From assembly GCF_947179165.1 (NCBI RefSeq), contig NC_077240.1, positions 56,120,501-56,184,500 of the forward strand: a stretch of 64,000 nucleotides of DNA. Reading direction: 5' to 3'. A program made the position numbers and the translations under genes. This document shows, one piece after another, positions 56,539 through 64,000 of this stretch. Source of the stretch: Solanum dulcamara (taxonomy: Eukaryota; Streptophyta; Magnoliopsida; Solanales; Solanaceae). The stretch's first letter is position 1; each line of letters opens with the position of its first letter. The notes under the pieces were generated by a model that saw only the letters and a list, made by a program, of their open reading frames with translations, was not told the origin of the DNA and did no database searches.

Positions 56539-59500
56539 TGTTACACCCCACACTTTTGAGCTCGAAAAGTCTCTTAAGCTTCTTAGAAGTTACTATGTGA
56601 GTCGTATAGTCTACAATGCTATTAAAAAACTCCAAGGAAGGGAGAATGTGATACCCCATAGTAGGGAGGGTTGGAAATAAGGTTATGAGAAGTTGGAAGG
56701 ATTTGGAGGCCAAGTAAGGAGTTGTAGGACTCGACTTACCTACATAAGCTACTAACTTAGAAGTACTACACACTTAAGCTACTTGAGTACACGTCGATCT
56801 TAAGTAGCAAGTAGTGCATAGGCTCTTGAAGTAAGAAGAGACGACGAGCTCACGAAAGAGAAATAAGGAAACGACGCGCCTACTCGAAGCAAGTAGGTGA
56901 TGCACCTACTTGGACAAGCAGGTGATGCACCTACTTAGGGTCAAGTAGGTGATGTAGCAGCTTGGTGTGGACCCCACTGCCATATGGCAGCATGTGATTG
57001 GCCGAACAAGTTAAGGTGGCACCCTAGGAGGCTGCCACGTATCACCCTAGGGGGATGCCACGTGGAAACTTCTAAAGAGGTGTATATATTGGTATTTGGA
57101 AGACTACTAAGTCATTCTTATTCTATTTGGGTCCAAAACTTCAGCAGCCAAAGAAGAGAGAAACCGTTAGGGCAAAAGGAGGTAGCCATGGTTTAAGAGA
57201 AACCTAAGGTAAGTTTCCAAGTTTCTCCCCATGAATTACTTATCTACGGTGTTCCTTAACTACGTGGAGGTGTATATATGTGTCTTAGTATGCCTACGGA
57301 ATCATGTTTTCAGATTTACACTTGAAACAAACAAGAAAAAGTTGAAGGAAAACTTAGATAGCCAAAAAGAGAGGAATACGGGTTTGGTCCATAGAAAAGG
57401 TAAGGCCCAATTTCATTCTGTGAATTAATTATTTAAGGTATAGAACAGTTTTATAATGATGTGTTATATCAAGAAATTCCAATTTGGCGCAGCGGAGAAG
57501 TGGCACAAACAGTCCGCAACTTTCAGCACGTTAAGGGGGTTTCCGAAGTTAATTTTCAGCAAATTTGGGAAGCTGTTTGTTAAGGTATGGATTGGTTGTA
57601 TTATCCCATGTTTTGGTAAGGGTTTGTACATTATATTAAGGTATTAATAATGAAAAATCATTTCTTGGAGAAGCACCAAATGGATAACAAGCAGTCCGCG
57701 CGATTTCAGCAAGTTTGAAAAGTTTCTGAGTTGCAATTTGGCAGTTTGGCTAATTTCGGGTGAGGTAAGGTTTCTCCTTTCAATTTAGAATTTATGGTGT
57801 TTTTATGGAGTGTTTTATACTCCCTATAGGATCTGTAAATATGGAAATATCATAGAAATGCTTGACGTTCGAAACAAACTAAATTGTAGTCGTTATAGTT
57901 GAATTATCGTCGCAGTAAAGTGTTGTTCTTGTGAGGTGCTGCTGCAGGGGTGTTGTGTGTTGTTGCAGGGACTAAATGTGGTTTAAAAGGGTTAGGGGTG
58001 CTTATGTTTGAAGCCGCACGACCCCTCGTTTTGTATAATTAAAGGTGCTACAAAATAAAGGTTAGACACTTTATTTTGATATCGTAATTTTGAGCGAGTC
58101 GTTTGGAGTTTATGTTGTATATTGTTGGTGTGAATTTCTTAAACATATTCTGCAGGTTGTTGTTGTTGGTTGGATTTAGTATTTAGGGATCTAATTGGAA
58201 ATTTGGATAGGGCACGTTATAGGGGAGGTGCTGCCCAATTTTCGTTAACGTCTTAACTAATTAAAGAACTAGTCGAGGAGACGAACAAGGAAATAGATTC
58301 CATGAATACTAAGGTGCAACTTAAGATACTGGAAAGCTAAGAGTTGTTGATATTCGTATTACTTTCATGTTGAATAGGTTCACAGGATGACGAGGCGAAT
58401 GGGATAAAGAGTAACTCATAAGAGGTATGTGAAGCTTTCTCTTGGCATTTTTTTGACATAGGTATGTAAAGTCTATCTTTTCTCTTTCTTTTGGCATATC
58501 TTAAATGTAGGCTATGGATGATGAAAGCTTCGGGGCAACTTCACTCTTAGGTTTTGAATATGACTTTAGGACTATGGATCTCTTCTGGATGTTAAAACTT
58601 TTAAAGTAGTTATACTCCTACTCCTCGAGTCTTCTATATGGCTATATAACGATTGATTCGACTAATCTCTTTTCTGTAAAAAAGAAAGGATTTGAGATAA
58701 CCAAAGCTCGGACTGTTATAAGATATTTCATACCAGTATATGTCTAAGATTACCAAAACTCTCTTTTACCTAGTCCTTAGTGACATTTAGGGGGTATACG
58801 TCAGATACTTTCTGCCCTGATCTCCAGGGATGATTCACCTGATGACTTCATTGTGTCTCCATTAATGATTTAAATTCTGTTTTGTTTCTCACTACGCTAC
58901 ACGTGCATACTGTAACACTTCTTTCGTCGACCCTGAGGCCGAGAATAGTACTCGTGCACAATCCACTGCATTGTTCATCATGCCCTCACTAGAGGGTCGG
59001 GTACGTTTGTATATATATGATGATGTGTTGTAATAAGGAGTTGATGGTACTACAAATATGATTCACCGGATCCCTTATAGGGACGGCTATATCGAAAATT
59101 TGAGCATGCATGATTTTACTTTTCCAAATACAAGTTTCTGATTTGATATTTTATCCCCTACTTCTCTATTTCAGATATGCCTCTAGTTGTATTGTGTTAT
59201 GTTTTACATACTCAGTACATATGTCGTACTGACCCCCTTTTCTCGGGGGGGCTACATTCATGCTCGCAGGTACAGATACAGGTTTTGGAGTTCCGTCAGC
59301 TTAGGATTCAACTCAGCTCAGCTGGAAGAGGCTCCATTATATTGGAGCCTAGCTTTTGGTACTGACCACTGATATATAGAAATGTTTTGTCTATTTAGGG
59401 GTATGGCGGGGGCCCTGTCTCACCATATATTGTCATTGATGTGCTTAGAGGTCTATAGACATGTATACGTGGGTTGTGTATATTAGTTTGATGCAGATGG

Positions 59501-59776
59501 GTCTACGTGATATATGATATATGTTATTATGTTATGGCAGCCTTGTCGGCTTGCATTCCCTTTCATGAGGTGATACAAATGAAAGAGGCTACAAGTTTAT
59601 AAAAGTGTTATCACCAATAGGGTTCTGATGCATGGCATTGTGTTATTTGTAGTCTGGTTTGACTACACTTGATTTATATAATGTATCTATCATTCGACTT
59701 GACCACAACTGATAAATAGGTATACGGGAGGTCCAGGTCAGACCCCAGTCATGACCTTTGGGGTTGGGTTGTGACA
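56539..59776 (+). mobile_element. 5' LTR of element J
   Basis: It starts TGTTACACCCCACAC and ends TTTGGGGTTGGGTTGTGACA. It is about 3.24 kb. It contains a hairpin word GTAGGTGATGCACCTAC (56893-56909), a G-box, a TATA box and a single CCTTGTCGGCTTG word (about 59542). Segments near 57210-57780 contain two or three TTTCAGCA(C/A)GTT...AAGGT-like repeats that look like locally duplicated blocks. Confidence 0.88.
57058..57090 (+). promoter_or_regulatory. G-box and TATA box of LTR J
   Basis: CCACGTGG (57058-57065), a perfect G-box palindrome, lies 17 bases upstream of TATATATT (57083-57090). A weaker GCCACGTAT is at 57034-57042. The arrangement is that of a plant LTR promoter; transcription is inferred. 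Confidence 0.6.
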
Positions 59777-59780
59777 GAAG

Positions 59781-59792
59781 TGGTATCAGAGC
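59781..59792 (+). other. Primer binding site of element J
   Basis: TGGTATCAGAGC, a perfect match to the usual initiator tRNA-Met primer word, four bases inside the 5' LTR. Confidence 0.92.
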
Positions 59793-62079
59793 AGTTCGTC
59801 CTTGGAGTATCTACAGACCGTGTCTAGTAGAGTCTTGATTATTGATGTGTTGTGCACCACATCTAAAAATAAGAAGCTATAGGACATTTAGTATGTTTCT
59901 TTTCTTTCACATCTGATATCATGCTTTAGATCTGAGTAATAGGAAACCTCCTTATACTAACCTTGGATATTAATAGAAGGACGATATCGACAGAAAGAAG
60001 TGACTGACGATATTGGAAGTCACAAAGTATACGGGTATGTAAAGGCACGAGAGATGTGTGTTGGCTAAGGTATTGATATATGATTGAAATGTAAGGTCAA
60101 AAACTAAAGGGGAAAAGTAAACAGGAAGTGCAACATATGCAGTTCGGAGTTGGACATATGAGGTAAGTCCATTACTTTCATACTATTGTTAATATTGAAA
60201 GCCCTATGCGGCTGTGATATGCTATGAATATATATATATATGTGGTGGCCCTGTGAGGTATTGTTGGTATTTTTCTATGTGCAGGTTGTGGGATAGTAAG
60301 AAGTGTAGAGGAAACTCTATCGAAATTTTCCCAGAAGAAGGAAAAGGGAATAAAACATAGCTTTATAACATGTCTTGGAAATTAATACCAAGTACCCATA
60401 CTATGCTAAATTAAAGCTGTGAGAGGTACTCTTCATGTCATCGATAAAGGACACCATTTTTACTCGAGAAAGTTTATTACAGAAAAAAAGAGTCTGGCAG
60501 AGAAGTACAGTTCAGACCACAGTATCTCCAGCCATAATTGTGCTGGAGAAAAAAAAAGGGGGAGAAGTTCAGGTGGAAGGATATGATATCCAGTCATTGA
60601 GCTTCACTCTTTTTGAAAGTACCAAGCCCCAACTCCTATTATAAATTAGATGAGTTGTTCATAACTCGAGGATAAACTCAGAAGGAAACTAGATAGGTCA
60701 AGGATTAAAAAAAGTACTGTGATGATTAAGAGATTCTAGTTTCTTCCAATAATGGTTGGAAAATGGGTTACGATAACAGTTTATAGCCCTCCACCGACTA
60801 ATTGGGGAAAGAGCGTCGGACAGAAGCACCTCAAAGAGATGTCAGGAACTGAATGTGAGTACGAACTTAAAAGGGGATATGTAGGTATGAATTGAACGGT
60901 ATGATATAATTATATAGGGATAAAGTAGGACTACTAGTAAGGCACACTTAGTATACGTTGACTAAGTTAAAAGCCTGTGTTGGGAACACAACAAGGGTAA
61001 GGGCTATAAGGTATAAAGGAGTAATGCGCGTACATAACGTCCTCCCAAAAATAATGGAACTCTTAAGAGACAAAGACGATAAACTTAAGAGATAAATGGC
61101 GCAGCTTCCATTCATCCCATGAAACAAAGGATATAGGTTGAAAAACCCACTACTCCAAGAGAACCTTGGACAATTAATGCCGGAATATAAATGTTGCCTA
61201 GTTAAAAGAAAATTTAGAACGGCTACAAGTGTATACTAACTTTTTATAGAGATAAGTAGAATATGGCCTCGAACGAGTTATTCCATAGGTCCCATTACTC
61301 GGGTACAGATTAATAGATAAGGTGTCCCACTATGTGTAGGAAGGATCCTGTCGCCTCATGATTTAGCCAAGGTTCCGTACGTGGATAATCAGGTTGGCAA
61401 AAAAAATACAGAAAGACGGGGACATGATATAGTACAAAGTAAATTGGGGAAGGAGACTAGACGAAATTAAGACTGGACATAGAGCAAGGTATAAGCGGAT
61501 AAAGGTATAAGTACCCTCTAAAGGGAGGGGAAGCAAGTTAGAAAACTGCAAAGGGTAAGAAGGAGGCAATTGATGTGGCAACATGTGTGAGATGGATGTT
61601 TAAACTTCAATAAGATCCTTTGTTGAACCAAGTTAGGAAGATTTGGAAGTCGTCAATAATTGTATAGAAGTTAGAATGCTATGGAAGATAGTGTTAAGAA
61701 GTTTTCAGCAAGACCTTGAATGACGTAATGCTAGAAGGTGAATGCGTATGAAAAGAAAAGGGTATAGAAATAAAAGGATATCGAATAACTCAAGAGACAC
61801 TACGAAGGATAATGACATCATACTGGGTCAAAACCCAAGAGGTTGGCCATAGAATTGATCGCAAATGATGTTGCATTAGATAAATAACCAAGGAAAAGAA
61901 TTAGCAAGACTCCTACGGTAGGAGATAAGATGAGCAAGGAGTAAATAAGGAAATAGAAAAAAGTGCGACAAGGTATTTATTGCACTCTCATATTCTCGTA
62001 AAGGTAAAGAATGACACGAGAATGTGTCAAGAAAGTTACAAGCGGGGGTAAGGAAAAATTGTGAAATGGTTTAAATAAG
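59793..62079 (+). other. Element J leader and unrecognisable interior
   Basis: The first ~600 bp matches element E's leader (GTCTAGTAGAGTCTT, TGTTGTGCACCA, GGCCCTGTGAGG, AGAGGAAACTCT). From about 60430 to 62080 no gag or protease motif can be read in any frame, and frames are short. Gag is either lost or decayed beyond recognition. Confidence 0.6.
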
Positions 62080-63850
62080 ATGGACAGGACTAGCTGGTTA
62101 CTATAGGATTGACAAGTTTATATGTCAAATTCCTTTAAAACTATGCCAGCTAATGATAGACAGAACTCAAAGCGGCTTAAAGGTCACTATATGAACAAAC
62201 TTTAGGGCTACTTAGTAGCCAACCCTAATGGATGGGTGCGTACAAAAAGGGGTGAATACAATAGAAAGAGTTAAACCAAAATGACCAAAAAGGGACATGG
62301 TTGTAGTGGAACTAAAGATCTACCCCTATACCAGTTGCAACGTAATAGAGAAAAGGGAAAGGCAACACATAAAGACTAGTGAGACAACGCTAAGTTAAAT
62401 TTTGGGCTAAGTTGACTGCCCTGCACATTATTGCAAGGATTACCATGAAATGCGACATGAGGACTTCCCAGAGAGGTCACCCATCACAGTATGTCTCTCG
62501 CCCAAACATGCTTAACTTCTAAATTCTAGTGTAATTTAGTGCGATAGTATGGGTCTAGTCGCGCTAGATGGAAGAATCTGAGCTAGCGGCGGAGAAATGA
62601 CATGAGATTATGTTCCTAGAGTACTATAAGTTACGTTGAGGGTGTTGTAAAAAGGATTTAAGCAAGACAAGAAGGATTAGCTAACTGCTAACTGATGACG
62701 CACTCGAATGCTACAGTTCTTCAATATAGTACCAGTTAATAAGAGGCAACCCACAAAATGGCTATATGGGCCAGTGGGCGGGGGAATTTCGAAACCACTT
62801 GGTAGCCAGCTCTGAGGGGCAACAAAAGAGCACAACCCAAAAGGTAAGGGTATCAGTTGATGTCATTTACGTAAGATAGGAAGTAATACACAAGGTCAAA
62901 AATTCAACAATTTGACCAAGGCTACAAGACTCACTTCGCACTTCATCGACAGATGACTCTGGAGGGAATGTTACCTTGGGATTAACGATATTATCCCATG
63001 CTCCTTCAATCAAAGGCTACCTACTTAGGTGAGAAGGTGTAAAATTATAGGGTGAAAAAGTGATAAAACCTTACGGAGTCCCCATAGCTATTATCCCAGA
63101 CGAAGGAGCCCAAGTTACAGTTAACTATAGAGGATCAGTCCGAGAAGTAACGGGTAAAGCAGATAAGTCATCGTACACTACTTTACCCTCAAACCTGATG
63201 AACAGTCTAAAGCGTACCACTTAAACGGTAGAAGATATGTCATGAGCTGGTGTTGTTAACTTTGAAGATAGCTGGGATGATTATCTATCACTTATCAAGT
63301 TGCCTACAATAATAATTACTACTCCAGTATCCCAATGGCCCCGTACAAGACTGGTAGAGCAAGATGTGTAAGTCCCCTATTGGATGGGTCGATGTTAGAG
63401 AGACTAAGCTAAAAAGGCCCTGACATGATTAAGCAAGCTACTGACTAACAACCCAGAGTCGACAGAAATGGTATACAGATAATCAACATCGACATACAGA
63501 GTTCAAATTGATGTTTGAATATTCATAACAAGGTCACCCAAAAAAGGAAACTTAACCCAAAATACATCAGATTGTATCAAGTTGCTCGTAAGGTGGGGAA
63601 AGTGGCCAGTAAGTTCAGCTTACCACCTTATTATTAGATAGGGATGCTTTGCAAGGGTACTGATGAGCCACCCTATGAGGAACAACATATCGCCATCTTA
63701 GATCAGCAAATTAGAAGATTGTGGACTAAAGACGTGCCTTTTGTCAAGATACTGTAGAAAAAACCAAAACCAGAAAAGGGGATGACCTGAGAAATTGAAG
63801 AGGACATAAACCATAAGTATTCGTACCCATTCCTGATGTCTACAGGTAAA
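62080..63850 (+). pseudogene. Ty3 pol remnants (element J)
   Basis: Scattered pol words in shifting frames. RT end GLAGYYRIDKFICQIPLKL is near 62085-62150. Integrase core end near 63160-63340 includes a PDEQSK text where TDGQAERT is expected and AYNNNYYSSIPMAPYKTG. The integrase C-terminal domain is near 63540-63640, and the chromodomain near 63690-63840 reads AILDQQIRRLWTKDVPFVKIL. The order is right for Ty3, but stops and shifts are dense, and the region of the catalytic Glu reads Lys. Non-functional. Confidence 0.7.
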
Positions 63851-63980
63851 CCCAACTCCTGAAACTCATATATTAATTACTTGGATGAAAATATGTGTGA
63901 TCGCAATAGAAAACAATCTCCCTACAATCGGTATAAAGTCTTCAGGGAAGTTTTATTTAACATTCGGGGATGAATGTTCT

Positions 63981-63994
63981 AAAGGGGGGAAGGA
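63981..63994 (+). other. Polypurine tract of element J
   Basis: AAAGGGGGGAAGGA directly before the TGTTAC start of the 3' LTR, preceded by AACATTCGGGGATGAATGTTCT. Intact by eye. Confidence 0.9.
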
Positions 63995-64000
63995 TGTTAC

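Larger units (their letters stand above)
56539..64000 (+). mobile_element. Ty3/gypsy element J, continuing past the window
   Basis: 5' LTR (56539-59776), primer site, a 4.2 kb interior, a polypurine tract and the first six bases of the 3' LTR (63995-64000, TGTTAC). Same family as E by LTR and leader text. The interior is decayed with no intact gene. Confidence 0.9.

Noticed and set aside
59776..59795. tRNA-Met gene fragment
   Set aside because: Only a short primer-binding complement next to an LTR; no tRNA cloverleaf sequence around it.

Overview
The window is plant nuclear DNA made almost entirely of retrotransposons. The pieces point to a solanaceous genome (tomato/potato/pepper type), though the species cannot be fixed from sequence alone. 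The evidence is Ty3/gypsy chromovirus gag-pol of the Tekay/Del kind, LTRs with initiator tRNA-Met primer sites, plant L1 LINEs whose ORF2 ends in an extra RNase H, and an RTE-type LINE tail ending in (TTG)n. I recognise no host protein gene, rRNA gene, tRNA gene or CRISPR array. Every coding region is a transposon gene, and nearly all are broken.

Left part (1-16640), mostly minus strand. A decayed gag-protease fragment runs off the left edge (1-1260). It abuts a truncated LTR (1317-2229), which interrupts the gag of another element whose primer site is at 2655-2666. Two diverged LTR copies follow (about 2672-6361). A largely complete but dead Ty3 element then lies on the minus strand at 6362-15145: 3' LTR, polypurine tract, integrase, RNase H, reverse transcriptase, protease, gag, primer site and a truncated 5' LTR. 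An RTE LINE tail sits between its LTR and pol. An AT-rich stretch without genes follows.

Centre (16641-54320), a nest of insertions resolved by target-site duplications (TSDs). A degenerate Ty3 element H (16641-17181, resuming at 52362) is split by Ty3 element E (17182-52356, TSD AAAGG). E is itself split by three insertions near the 3' end of its pol. The first is a minus-strand L1 LINE 'F' (22809-29901). The second is a plus-strand L1 'outer' (30207-45103, 11-12 bp TSD), whose ORF1 is split by a 5'-truncated sister L1 'inner' (33238-37970, 14 bp TSD). The third is a 3.58 kb solo LTR 'G' (45194-48773, TSD GGAAG). Removing these insertions rejoins H and E pol reading frames in the expected domain order.

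The L1 family is the most interesting content. ORF1 (DUF4283-like plus a CCHC knuckle) and ORF2 (endonuclease, reverse transcriptase, RNase H) meet at a one- or four-base stop/start overlap. ORF2 is followed by an unusually long 2.3-3.5 kb 3' region. In the inner and F copies that region is open for 1007 and 610 codons. It is built from ~169 bp modules containing a TTAG(T/C)CGA core that also occurs, doubled, near the 3' terminus of all three copies.

Right part (54321-64000). LTR I, which interrupts the H LTR, is interrupted in turn by Ty3 element J. J has a 3.24 kb 5' LTR with a G-box and TATA box, a good primer site, a decayed interior, and a polypurine tract whose 3' LTR begins six bases before the window ends.
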